From: Eubacteriales bacterium
Lineage (GTDB): Bacteria; Bacillota; Clostridia; Christensenellales; SZUA-584
DNA: 13,833 nucleotides
Direction: 5' to 3'
NCBI GenBank assembly: GCA_028711205.1
Contig: JAQTSP010000042.1
Span: 1 to 13,833 of the forward strand
The notes beneath the pieces were generated by a model. That model ran no database searches. It was not told where the DNA came from and was given only the letters and a program-made list of their open reading frames with translations. The position numbers and the translations under genes were made by a program. The stretch's first letter is position 1, and every line of letters starts with the position of its first letter. Shown in pieces: positions 1 through 7,892 of this stretch.

Positions 1-461
1 ACACAACCCAAAGGTTCTGCGAGAGCTGCGTGATCGAAAGATAAGCTGCTTGGTATTTTTACAATGGGACCGAATGTGAGCATTGTCTTGTTGAGAGGCA
101 TATACTCGGCAAACCCACCCTGAAACTGATAGCCTATAGCATAGTTGATGGGGCAGCAATTTGCCAGATCGGCACGGCAGAATTTACATTCCCCGCACGG
201 TACATCAGCACCAATGGCAATGCGATCACCAACGCTAAATTTATCTACGTTTTTACCAACTTCTACGACTTCGCCGGAAATCTCGTGCCCGATTATACAA
301 GGGGGGCTTACACGGCTGTTACCGTAATGAAATATCCTTATATCGGAACCGCAGACAGCACATGCCTTTACGTGTACGAGTACATCATCATCCGTTATCT
401 TTGGCATCGATACATCCTTGACAACCATGTTATTTATCTCTTCAAATACAGCTGCTTTCAT
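1..461 (-). CDS. Zinc-dependent medium-chain dehydrogenase, 3' part cut by window edge
   Basis: This is the N-terminal part (153 codons visible) of a zinc-binding medium-chain alcohol/polyol dehydrogenase, and the last visible gene of the leftward operon. I see the GroES-like catalytic domain: catalytic-zinc ligands Cys37 (in CGSD) and His59-Glu60 (in GHE), a structural-zinc set Cys89, Cys92, Cys95 and Cys103, and a GGFAEY stretch near 115-120. The downstream AEP motif (Glu149) is also typical of sorbitol/threonine dehydrogenase relatives. The Rossmann domain lies outside the window, so cofactor preference cannot be read. The ATG at 461 is supported by GGAGG at 470-474, eight bases upstream. 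It starts 29 bases after the preceding dehydrogenase. It likely oxidises a secondary alcohol of a sugar or polyol with NAD(P)+; the substrate is unknown. Family assignment is firm, the role is inferred. Confidence 0.9.
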   Translation of the reverse strand, partial: MKAAVFEEINNMVVKDVSMPKITDDDVLVHVKACAVCGSDIRIFHYGNSRVSPPCIIGHEISGEVVEVGKNVDKFSVGDRIAIGADVPCGECKFCRADLANCCPINYAIGYQFQGGFAEYMPLNKTMLTFGPIVKIPSSLSFDHAALAEPLGC

Positions 462-490
462 TTTTGTTTCCTCCAATTAAAATTTTTATT

Positions 491-1543
491 TTAGTTCTCA
501 CCGTTAGGCAGGAACATCACTTTATTAAAAAATATTTTTCGGTCACGCATCGTCTCAAATGGAGCGATACCATCATCGAGGGAGAATCTGTGTGTGATGA
601 GTGATCTGACATTTAAGGTTCCGGTACTCATTGCTTCGAGAGAGAGTGCCCATTCATTCCTATTGGCTGTTGCATAGGTTGAGTTCCATGTACCTTTAAT
701 GGTCAGCTGTTTTCTTAATATCTGCCAGTAACCCTGTTGAGAAATAGACATTTCTTTTGCCGGATTTCCCATACACACAATTTTACCGAAAGTTTTAGCG
801 GCAAACATAGCGCTCTCGAAAGGTTTGGATATACCGGTGCCTTCGACAACAAGATCCGCACCTTTGCCGCCTGTTTGCGACTTGATGTATTCCACGGGAT
901 TTTCCTCGGAGGAATTACAGAGGTTATCAAAACCCTGCTCGCGCGCAAATGTGAGTTTTCTCTGATCAATATCAATAAGAATGACTTTGGATGCACCCCA
1001 TGCTTTGGACCAAAGTCCCAGCATGATACCTATTGGGCCGGCACCGAATATTGATACTATGTCACCAATATCAACCCCGAAGCGGCGCAGGGCGTGAACA
1101 GCGACTGCTGCAGGCTCGCACATGGCGGCATGTTCATATGAAAGATCTTCAGGTACGAATACAAGATTCCAAACAGGCACGTTAAGATACTGCGCGAATC
1201 CGCCATTGCATCTGGAACCAAAATAGTTATAATTCGTGCACTGCGCGTATTCTCCAACTTGGCAGCTGTCGCATTCCATACAAGGCATCAAAGGAAATAC
1301 CGCAGCCTTTTTACCAATCAGTTCCTTATCGACCCCTTTGCCAACTCCCACTATCTGGCCCGCGAATTCGTGCCCGGGGATGGTCGGGAAATGATATGTT
1401 CCATGATCGAACACGCGACCAATATCCGAACCGCAAATACCGGAAGCCATAATTTTTAATAGTACCTCGCCTTTTTTTGGAACGGGCTGCGGAACATCTT
1501 CTACGCGAAGATCTCCTATTGCGTGTAGAACGCAAGCTTTCAT
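491..1543 (-). CDS. GatD-like zinc-dependent polyol (phosphate) dehydrogenase
   Basis: A 350-residue medium-chain dehydrogenase, full length for the family. Catalytic-zinc ligands are Cys37 and His58-Glu59; structural-zinc cysteines are 88, 91, 94 and 102; the dinucleotide motif GAGPIG is at 167-172, with Asp191 at the end of the second Rossmann strand, which favours NAD+ over NADP+. Two stretches recall galactitol-1-phosphate 5-dehydrogenase (GatD): a FGSRxxGGFA-like segment at 108-116 and an ILRKQLTIKGTW segment in the C-terminal third. The reaction is therefore probably oxidation of a polyol, or its phosphate, to a ketose. No PTS genes accompany it, so a galactitol-PTS pathway is not implied. 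AAGGAG sits eight bases before the ATG and overlaps the stop codon of the preceding gene (TTAAGGAG), suggesting coupled translation. Substrate is unproven; it could equally act on a free sugar alcohol. Confidence 0.93.
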   Translation of the reverse strand: MKACVLHAIGDLRVEDVPQPVPKKGEVLLKIMASGICGSDIGRVFDHGTYHFPTIPGHEFAGQIVGVGKGVDKELIGKKAAVFPLMPCMECDSCQVGEYAQCTNYNYFGSRCNGGFAQYLNVPVWNLVFVPEDLSYEHAAMCEPAAVAVHALRRFGVDIGDIVSIFGAGPIGIMLGLWSKAWGASKVILIDIDQRKLTFAREQGFDNLCNSSEENPVEYIKSQTGGKGADLVVEGTGISKPFESAMFAAKTFGKIVCMGNPAKEMSISQQGYWQILRKQLTIKGTWNSTYATANRNEWALSLEAMSTGTLNVRSLITHRFSLDDGIAPFETMRDRKIFFNKVMFLPNGEN

Positions 1544-1555
1544 AAAATATTCTCC

Positions 1556-2635
1556 TTAATCTATGAGCATTACACCTTTAATTTTATTTTCTTTGGATGT
1601 ACACATAAATTGTATGCCTTTTTCGACATCTTCAAGTTTAAAGGTGTGAGTTACGAGCGAATCGAGGGTTACAAGATTTGCATTAAGCATAGCAACAACA
1701 CTCGGCCATACTAAAGGAGTAAGCCAAGAAAATTTTATTATCCTGTCACTTTGAATAGCCTCAAGCAGCGATATTTCAAGTTTGTCATCGGGGCTGGGCA
1801 ACCCGAAAAACACAATTGTTGAATGACCGCCGCCGAGTGCTACCGCTGAACGGATAGCGGACATTGCATTTGTCGGGACAATAACCCTTTCAGCCATAAA
1901 CCCGTCAGTTATTTTTTTCACCTCAGATTTTATGTCTGGAGTATAATAAGGCGAGTCTTTTTCAAGAGTATTGAATAAGTGATCCGCTCCAAGTTTCTTT
2001 CCCTGCTCGAGCTGCCAATCAATAACCCCACACAGAATGATGTTCCCGGCACCCCTGTTTTTCCCGATCTGCGTCATCATCAGCCCGATTGTTCCCGGAC
2101 CTATGATAACCACATTGTCACCTAATTGGATATCAAGGTTTTTCATTCCATACGCCGCGCATGCAAGCGGCTCTGTAAGCGCTCCTGCAGCATACGATAC
2201 ATTATCGCTGAGCTTGAAAACATTCGTATAACTGACCTTCACATACTCTGCAAAACCGCCATTAACAGACGTTCCCAACGTGCCTCCATTCTGACAGAGA
2301 TTATATTCAGCTTTTTTACAGTATCTACATGCATTACACGGCATGACAGGGTTGAGCGCGACACGATCGCCGACCTTGAAAGCATTTTTTTCTTGGACAA
2401 ACGAACCGACTTCAACAATATCGCCTGCGATCTCATGACCCAGTACAAGCGGGCCTTTGCCATCGGGAGTATCTAACGGGCTACGTCCGAAATAGTAAGA
2501 AATATCAGAGCCGCAAACACCGCATGCTCTAACTTTCACCAGAACTTCATCTTTCGCTATCTGCGGAATGTCAAGAATCTCTAATCTCATGTCCTCAACA
2601 CCATGAAAAACTTTTGCTTTCATCTTACCTAACAT
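1556..2635 (-). CDS. Zinc-dependent medium-chain dehydrogenase, sorbitol/threonine dehydrogenase-like
   Basis: A 359-residue medium-chain dehydrogenase with all expected metal ligands: Cys41 and His67-Glu68 for catalytic zinc, and Cys100, Cys103, Cys106 and Cys114 for structural zinc. The Rossmann motif GPGTIG is at 179-184. The second strand ends in ILCGV rather than the usual acidic residue, so NAD+ versus NADP+ preference is unclear. It is clearly not a recent duplicate of its two neighbours: it carries an insertion around residues 51-62 and a different C-terminal half. The start at 2635 is chosen because GAGGTG lies just upstream with about five bases between; an in-frame ATG four codons later (MKAKVF) aligns with relatives but has only a weak ribosome site. 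It follows the kinase gene after 55 bases and precedes the GatD-like gene by 12. It probably oxidises a sugar or polyol released in this pathway; the substrate is unknown. Confidence 0.92.
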   Translation of the reverse strand: MLGKMKAKVFHGVEDMRLEILDIPQIAKDEVLVKVRACGVCGSDISYYFGRSPLDTPDGKGPLVLGHEIAGDIVEVGSFVQEKNAFKVGDRVALNPVMPCNACRYCKKAEYNLCQNGGTLGTSVNGGFAEYVKVSYTNVFKLSDNVSYAAGALTEPLACAAYGMKNLDIQLGDNVVIIGPGTIGLMMTQIGKNRGAGNIILCGVIDWQLEQGKKLGADHLFNTLEKDSPYYTPDIKSEVKKITDGFMAERVIVPTNAMSAIRSAVALGGGHSTIVFFGLPSPDDKLEISLLEAIQSDRIIKFSWLTPLVWPSVVAMLNANLVTLDSLVTHTFKLEDVEKGIQFMCTSKENKIKGVMLID

Positions 2636-2690
2636 TTTTGCACCTCACTAAATATTATTTATAATTGATTTTCAGCCTTCTGACTGGCGG

Positions 2691-4160
2691 TCAATCTATC
2701 GCCACTAAGCTCAGATATTTCCCGTATCTTTCTTCGTAAAACTCAGCCATTGTCCTTGAAGGATATATGGTATCTGTAATATGGGTCATCTTTGATGCTG
2801 CTTCGGCAATGCTTTTATATCTGCCCAGCGCGACTGCGCATATGATTGAACAGCCTAGGCTCGCAACTTCTTTGCATCGCGTCAGATGTATCGGCATATT
2901 CAAAATGTCCGCTTTTATTTGCAACCACAGCAACGAATCCGTTCCGCCTCCAACAGCTATAATCCGGTCAAATCTCTGCCCTGTATTTTTTACTAGCTCA
3001 GTATTATATTTTTGCTCAAAGCACATGCCCTCAAGTAAAGCCTTGTATAATTCATATCTGTTCGTTCCCAGGTTAAGCCCGTTTATCTGCATCGTCGCAG
3101 CATTGTCGAGGCGCGGTGTTCCCCTCCCAGCAGGATAAGGCAGTACAATAAGCGTTGTTGGGCCGTCTGGAGCATTATGTTCAAATAATTTATACGGCGG
3201 TTTGCCATTTATAAAATCGGCCTTACAAAAAGTATCGAAAAACCACTTGACGAGTATGCCTCCCGCAGGATTATACATCATAGAGCTATATCTGTTTTCG
3301 GCAAGATAAGGCTCGCATGGAAAACAATATTTCAAAACAGTATTGACGGGCAGAGGTTTATCTAACGCAAAGCTCATAGCTTCGCTCGTTCCCATAGAAC
3401 AAACCAATGTATTCGCAACATCGCCGCCGCCAAGAGTGCAACATGGCTGATCATGTCCTCCAGCAATTATCATCACTTTTTTTGTCAGCCCCAGCTCAGA
3501 TGCAAGAACGTTCTTGATTTCCCCTATTATCTCTCCTGAACAAACAGGTTTAGAAAATTTTTTTTTATCAAGCCCCAAGCATTCAATAAACGCGGTATCC
3601 CATTTCTTTTTATATACATTAAAAAGCATGGTTCTTGAAGCAAGAGAATATTCACTGCGTTTTATTCCGCAAAGCTTGTAGTTAATGTAATCCCCTATCA
3701 TCAAAAAACAATCTATTCTCTCATAAATATCCGGAAGATTGTATTTAATATAAAGCATCTTTGCCGCTGAATAAGTCGGGCTGGGATGTACACCCATATT
3801 CGCCGCAATATATTCAGGCTCATACATACAGGAATATTTATCAAATAACAAATCCGCTCTGTTGTCGTTTCCAACCACAATTGGTGTAAGCACATTTCCG
3901 TAGCGGTCAAGTGCAACAAACGCTTCGCCAAAAGAAGATACTGCTATTCCCGCTAATCTGTCTGATACAGATTTTTCGGCAGCAATATGGCTTAATGCTT
4001 TCTTTGTGCAATCCCATATATTATCACCATCAAGCTCGCGCACATTAGAGTATAACGCAAAATTATATTTCTCCGATGCTGTCGCGATAACGCTGCCATA
4101 CTCGTTATAAACAACTGCCTTTACACTTGATGTCCCCAGATCTATTCCTAAATATAACAT
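2691..4160 (-). CDS. FGGY-family carbohydrate kinase
   Basis: A 489-residue cytoplasmic sugar kinase of the xylulokinase/glycerol kinase (FGGY) family, which transfers phosphate from ATP to a sugar or polyol hydroxyl. The first phosphate-binding loop GIDLGTSSVK is at residues 5-14. The catalytic base motif GGHD is at 234-237 (Asp237), followed by the SMGTSE phosphate loop near 255-260. The adenosine motif AVGGGTDS is at 402-409, close to the C-terminal SLGCS helix. Length matches the family. The GGHDQ form is common in less characterised FGGY kinases, so xylulose, fuculose or ribulose specificity cannot be assigned. The ATG at 4160 has only a modest GGAAAG site. It lies between a permease gene and three dehydrogenases, so it probably traps a ketose or polyol produced by the neighbouring enzymes. 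Stop codon TGA. Confidence 0.93.
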   Translation of the reverse strand: MLYLGIDLGTSSVKAVVYNEYGSVIATASEKYNFALYSNVRELDGDNIWDCTKKALSHIAAEKSVSDRLAGIAVSSFGEAFVALDRYGNVLTPIVVGNDNRADLLFDKYSCMYEPEYIAANMGVHPSPTYSAAKMLYIKYNLPDIYERIDCFLMIGDYINYKLCGIKRSEYSLASRTMLFNVYKKKWDTAFIECLGLDKKKFSKPVCSGEIIGEIKNVLASELGLTKKVMIIAGGHDQPCCTLGGGDVANTLVCSMGTSEAMSFALDKPLPVNTVLKYCFPCEPYLAENRYSSMMYNPAGGILVKWFFDTFCKADFINGKPPYKLFEHNAPDGPTTLIVLPYPAGRGTPRLDNAATMQINGLNLGTNRYELYKALLEGMCFEQKYNTELVKNTGQRFDRIIAVGGGTDSLLWLQIKADILNMPIHLTRCKEVASLGCSIICAVALGRYKSIAEAASKMTHITDTIYPSRTMAEFYEERYGKYLSLVAID

Positions 4161-4184
4161 ATTCTTTCCAATAAGCCAGTTTTG

Positions 4185-5132
4185 TTATTTTACAATAACG
4201 TGCATATCACGGCTGTTTCGCATCGTGAGCGCTACAACAAGCAAAAGTACGAAGCCGGTTAAAACACTTTGAATAGTCGCATCTACTCCAAGCGTCATCA
4301 ATCCTGTAGTCAGTAATTTTATAATAAATCCACCAATCAAAATACCCACCATTGGGTTTATCTGATCTTTAAACGCCAGCCCAAAAAAGCAACCCAACAG
4401 AGGTGCATAGTTTCTGTCTATGCTACTCAAATTCAAAGCAGGCTGGAGTTTTCCCCCATAGCTTATATTCATAATGCTACCTATGCCAACAAGTAGCCCG
4501 CAAAAGATATAACCCCAAAGCTTTGCCTGATTAACACGTATGCCCGCGCTCCTTGCCACCAACTCATTTGAACCAATGGCCCTTATCTGAATACCTTTTT
4601 TAGTATAGCCAAACAATATCGAAGCAATTATAAGCCCAACCGTTCCAATAATTATATTATACGGCGCTCTGCCAAATAAGCGCATCTCATACTCAAGCGC
4701 AACCCCGCAGCCGTCGTTAAAAAAAGTCGCAATTGATTCTAAGATCATAAGTAAACCAACAGAAGTTATCATTGAAGGTACTTTTAATATCATATAAAGA
4801 AGCCCGTTCACTATTTCAAGAGCAATCGCCACCACTATAGTAACAATAATAAAACCGGCATAACCGGTATGCTGAGCAGCAAGACCACCCAGTATACCGG
4901 AAAATACCAAGATCGAACCGATCGCAAAATCAAACAAGCCCATAATGATTATGAAATATAGCCCTGCAGCAATTACAGATGACATAAATGCCTGTTGAAA
5001 AATAATATAAAGCGTATTAGCATTTGCAAATCTTTCAGGACTAAGTGTTGCAAAAGTAACATATACGACAACCATCACACCAACAAGCAACAACCTGCTC
5101 TTTAAATTGCTATTATCTCTTTTAATCTTCAT
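4185..5132 (-). CDS. Sugar ABC transporter permease, RbsC-type, divergent second subunit
   Basis: A 315-residue integral membrane protein of the branched-chain/ribose permease family (BPD_transp_2). Roughly eight to ten hydrophobic segments can be traced, with a basic N-terminus (MKIKRDNSNLKSR). The family signature appears as GLFDFAIGS at 65-73, in place of the usual GGIDLSVGS. The ATPase-contact loop is recognisable as ARSAGIRVNQAKLWGY before a GxxxGIGS helix. The usual LGGxxxxGG segment late in the protein is replaced by LLGCFFGLAFKDQINPMVG, so this is an unusual member. AGAGGA lies eight bases before the ATG. It sits directly downstream of the binding-protein gene, away from the other permease at 7893-8822. 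The likely role is one half of a heterodimeric membrane channel with that permease; a homodimer in a second transporter is the alternative. Confidence 0.9.
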   Translation of the reverse strand: MKIKRDNSNLKSRLLLVGVMVVVYVTFATLSPERFANANTLYIIFQQAFMSSVIAAGLYFIIIMGLFDFAIGSILVFSGILGGLAAQHTGYAGFIIVTIVVAIALEIVNGLLYMILKVPSMITSVGLLMILESIATFFNDGCGVALEYEMRLFGRAPYNIIIGTVGLIIASILFGYTKKGIQIRAIGSNELVARSAGIRVNQAKLWGYIFCGLLVGIGSIMNISYGGKLQPALNLSSIDRNYAPLLGCFFGLAFKDQINPMVGILIGGFIIKLLTTGLMTLGVDATIQSVLTGFVLLLVVALTMRNSRDMHVIVK

Positions 5133-5179
5133 AAGCTCATTCCTCTTTGCAATTTATAAAATACGCCCTAAGTCTTTAC

Positions 5180-6364
5180 TTAGCTATGTCTCGCGATTAC
5201 ATCGTCAACTGAGTAAGCTGCAACCATTTCCTTTAACTGCTCGATGGTGAGGTCAGGATTGTATGTTTTCGACATCATACGGATCTCTTCGGGTGTATAG
5301 GCTTTAACGTCGCCTTTGCACCACTCGTCATACTCAGTTGCATCTTCATAAGATGTTAAAACGATGGGGTTAAGCAGTAACTCGACATAATCCTCGTCAG
5401 ACAAAGGTGTCCCTGCAACTGTGTTATAAAGCAGCATAAACTCAAACATACAATCGGGAGCATGACCGCCTGTCATAGCAGAAATCTCTCCGTTATTCAA
5501 CTGGTTGGCGATATCAGGCCCGAAGTCAGAAGCAACCAGCGGAATTTCGCCCGTAAGGCCTAAGTTCTGCATCGCAGACATTATGCCCGCAAGAGGCTCG
5601 CCGCCGCCACCACACGCGACAACGCCGTCCATTTCAGGATACGCTGCAGCAAAACGCTCGAGCGCAGCCGCGCCCTGATCAGAAGTAAGAACTTCCCATT
5701 CTTCTGCTATAATAGTAACTCCGCGTTCTTCAAACGCCCTCGTGTAGCCTTCATATCGGTCTTCTGCTGTTGCATCTCCACGGTTCCATGTGATAAATCC
5801 AACGTTTTTTGCGCCTGTATCAGCAAGCGCGATCCCAAGATTGTAACCGACCATAACTTCGTCTTCATGGCATACACCTACAAAGTACGGAGAATCTACA
5901 GCCAGTTGCTTAATATCCGGATCGTTGATTGTGCGCATGAACAAACCAAAGTACACTTCGTTCTCTTCGCATGTATCAATCAATTTGGGTAGAATGGCCT
6001 CCGAGCAGTTGCAAAGATATACAGCATCACAGCCTGCAGCGACCATATTCTCAATAACTGTAACCTGCTCATCGGGGTCAAATCCATCAGATTCTGTGAT
6101 GATCTCGCAACCAAGAGCTTCTGCAGCCATGGTAATATACTCATAGCATTCAAGTCCTAAGTCGCTTGTAAAGTTCCAGCAGGAAACGCCAATCTTGATA
6201 GTGGGATCTAGTCCCCATTCATTCAGCCCGACGCTTTCTTCTACTTCGGCAGACTCGGTATTCTCTTCACTTTCAGTCGTTTCGCCTTCCTGCTTCTGGG
6301 CACAACCTGAAATGCACATTACCAGAAGTGCTATAACCAGCAGGATACTTAGCATCCGTTTCAT
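5180..6364 (-). CDS. Sugar ABC transporter solute-binding lipoprotein
   Basis: A 394-residue extracellular sugar-binding protein of the ribose-binding (Peripla_BP_4) type. The N-terminus is a lipoprotein signal peptide: MKR, a hydrophobic core, then the lipobox ISGC with the lipidated cysteine at position 21. An acidic, low-complexity linker (about residues 24-46, rich in Glu, Ser and Thr) tethers the domain to the membrane. The mature domain starts around KIGVSCWNF (residue 57 on), with the typical segments FDPDEQVTVIENMVAAGCDA and GVVACGGGGEPLAGIMSAM of a two-lobe periplasmic-binding fold. GGAGG at 6373-6377 is eight bases before the ATG. It is preceded by a 77-base gap containing a hairpin and followed by a permease gene, so it belongs to the same importer. 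The ligand cannot be read from sequence; the neighbours suggest a glycoside or polyol. Confidence 0.94.
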   Translation of the reverse strand: MKRMLSILLVIALLVMCISGCAQKQEGETTESEENTESAEVEESVGLNEWGLDPTIKIGVSCWNFTSDLGLECYEYITMAAEALGCEIITESDGFDPDEQVTVIENMVAAGCDAVYLCNCSEAILPKLIDTCEENEVYFGLFMRTINDPDIKQLAVDSPYFVGVCHEDEVMVGYNLGIALADTGAKNVGFITWNRGDATAEDRYEGYTRAFEERGVTIIAEEWEVLTSDQGAAALERFAAAYPEMDGVVACGGGGEPLAGIMSAMQNLGLTGEIPLVASDFGPDIANQLNNGEISAMTGGHAPDCMFEFMLLYNTVAGTPLSDEDYVELLLNPIVLTSYEDATEYDEWCKGDVKAYTPEEIRMMSKTYNPDLTIEQLKEMVAAYSVDDVIARHS

Positions 6365-6386
6365 TTTTTATTCCTCCTATATTTTT

Positions 6387-6420
6387 TTTGCACATGGCGA
6401 AAAAATTTTCTCCATGCAAA
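6387..6420 (-). other. RNA hairpin between the GH4 and binding-protein genes
   Basis: Read on the minus strand, TTTG-CATGG pairs with CCATG-TG-CAAA (nine base pairs with a two-base bulge). The apical part, GAAAATTTTTTC, is itself self-complementary. The hairpin ends about ten bases ahead of the GGAGG site of the binding-protein gene. It is followed by A residues rather than a U-tract, so it does not look like an intrinsic terminator. Hairpins ahead of a binding-protein gene often protect or process the mRNA so that this subunit is made in excess; that role here is inference. Confidence 0.5.
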
Positions 6421-6441
6421 CTGTTTCTAAGTTATTTTTAT

Positions 6442-7776
6442 TTATTTGTAATCCATAAGATATTTCTTGTTCGCTTCAATCATTTCGTCAACCATCTTAT
6501 CGATCTGCCCAAGTGTCAACAGCGCAGAGGTTAACGGATCGAGACGGATAGCATCATATATATAATCGAGCTTCTTTTCTGTAATCGCATGTGCCAGGCA
6601 CAGCTGGAAGTTGATATTCGTACGGTTGAGCCCTGCAAGCTGCTCAGGTAGTTTGCCAACTGCGCATGGATGAATACCCAGATGGTCAGAATAACAGGGA
6701 ACTTCCACGTTACAATCAGAAGGCAGATTGAGAATAAGACCATTGTTGGGAACATTCAGGTTTGAATAGAATATTCTATTCGTTTCAACGGACTCGATCA
6801 AGTCAGGAACATAGTGGTGCGATTTGGTATGCGGTACCGGTTCATCAGATTCGGTCATGCGCTTTGCTTCCTCGTAGTATTTAGGCGCATTGTCTTCATG
6901 TCTTAGCCACCAGCGATCCTCAACAAAGTATTCTCTAATCATCTGCTCATTCTTGCGGAAATAAGGTGTGTATTCACCAAAGTGGAACGGAGATTCAGTT
7001 ACAAAGTAGCGGAATTTCTCCAGTGCTTCAAAACGTATCCAATCAACAAGGTAAGCACCCATCGCTTTGTATCCACGTTCTATTTCGGCAAACTTCTTGA
7101 TGCGCTCTTTGTCCTTTGCAATCTCGAATAATTTTGGGTATTGGTCAACACCGTCTACCTCAATATTTAGGAACCAGGCCATATGGTTAATACCTGCACA
7201 CCAATAGTCGATCTTCTCTACCGGAACTCCCAAGTAATTCGAAAAATGCTCAACGGTACCCTGCACGCTATGGCAGATACCGTAGTGCTTGATGTTTGTA
7301 GACCAATCCAAAGGAATGTTTATAGCGCACATCGGGTTTGAATGCTGGAAAAACAATGCATTAGGGCATAATTCTTCAATATCTTTACCTATACGGATAA
7401 TCTCAGGAGCAACACGTAATGTTCTGAATGCACCTCCAGGGCCTAATGAGTCACCCAGGTTCTGGTTCACACCGTATTTATCAGGGATAAGCACATCATT
7501 GTGTGCCGCCTGGGGCCCTCCAATGGCAATGCAGTTGATAACATACTTCGCGCCGGGCAAAACTGATCGGCGATCGGTTGTCGCAATAACCTTAATCTTT
7601 TTACCCGACTGTGCGATCATTTTTTCATAAAGTCTTTTTGAAAGGTCCAATTTGACCTTATCAATATCGACCAGCGCCATTTCATCTACCAGAATATCCG
7701 GCTTGCCCAGCAAATCTCCCACGATATCCTTAGCAAACATCGTACTACCTGCACCAATAAGTACCATTTTAACCAT
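6442..7776 (-). CDS. GH4 family glycosidase, MelA-type alpha-galactosidase-like
   Basis: A 444-residue cytoplasmic glycosidase of family GH4, which cleaves by an oxidation/elimination mechanism needing NAD+ and a divalent metal, usually Mn2+. The NAD+ loop IGAGST is at 7-12, with Asp37 at the next strand end. The sugar/metal region has SNPM (Asn147), CHSVQGT with Cys168 and His169, and AGINHM with His198. CHSV plus YFVTES..HFGEYTP and GPGGAFRTLR match the MelA alpha-galactosidase branch rather than the phospho-glycosidase branches. The start at 7776 is preferred because GGAGG (7785-7789) is eight bases upstream and the protein then begins MVKMVLIGAGS as relatives do; an in-frame ATG at 7812 would add twelve unlikely residues. 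It lies between a permease and the binding-protein gene, so it probably acts on the imported solute. Alpha-galactoside specificity is likely but not certain; glucoside or uronide activity exists elsewhere in GH4. Confidence 0.9.
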   Translation of the reverse strand: MVKMVLIGAGSTMFAKDIVGDLLGKPDILVDEMALVDIDKVKLDLSKRLYEKMIAQSGKKIKVIATTDRRSVLPGAKYVINCIAIGGPQAAHNDVLIPDKYGVNQNLGDSLGPGGAFRTLRVAPEIIRIGKDIEELCPNALFFQHSNPMCAINIPLDWSTNIKHYGICHSVQGTVEHFSNYLGVPVEKIDYWCAGINHMAWFLNIEVDGVDQYPKLFEIAKDKERIKKFAEIERGYKAMGAYLVDWIRFEALEKFRYFVTESPFHFGEYTPYFRKNEQMIREYFVEDRWWLRHEDNAPKYYEEAKRMTESDEPVPHTKSHHYVPDLIESVETNRIFYSNLNVPNNGLILNLPSDCNVEVPCYSDHLGIHPCAVGKLPEQLAGLNRTNINFQLCLAHAITEKKLDYIYDAIRLDPLTSALLTLGQIDKMVDEMIEANKKYLMDYK

Positions 7777-7810
7777 ATCAAAATCCTCCAATTTTTTTTG
7801 CATTGAATGC

Positions 7811-7822
7811 ATAATCGTTTAA
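7811..7822. promoter_or_regulatory. Possible fourth LacI-family operator, before the GH4 gene
   Basis: ATAATCGTTTAA matches the operator motif TTAATCGTATAA of the divergent region at 10 of 12 positions, keeps the central CG, and lies in the 116-base gap between the first permease and the GH4 gene. A match of this quality is expected about once by chance in a window this size, so only its intergenic position supports it. No convincing promoter is visible next to it (a TTGCCA at 7850-7855 lacks a good -10 partner). Confidence 0.3.
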
Positions 7823-7892
7823 TGGGTAACATGCTTTCCCGTTGATTCTTGGCAACACCTCCTAAAATTTAACTACTCCCTCGAAATTTTAA

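Noticed and set aside
145..494. Two short plus-strand frames opposite the partial dehydrogenase
   Set aside because: The minus-strand gene has complete zinc motifs and a good ribosome site; the plus-strand products resemble nothing.
491..1543. A galactitol PTS pathway suggested by the GatD-like enzyme
   Set aside because: No PTS components or tagatose-bisphosphate aldolase genes are present; uptake here is by an ABC importer.
6387..6420. Intrinsic terminator after the GH4 gene
   Set aside because: The hairpin has no U-tract on the minus strand, and the downstream genes belong to the same transporter.
6442..7776. 6-phospho-glycosidase activity for the GH4 enzyme
   Set aside because: The CHSV motif and MelA-like segments point to the non-phosphorylated alpha-galactosidase branch, and no PTS accompanies it.
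7830..7863. A leader peptide translated from the orphan AGGAGGTG ahead of the GH4 gene
   Set aside because: The nearest in-range start is a TTG only two bases from the site, and the next ATG is over twenty bases away; neither spacing is normal.
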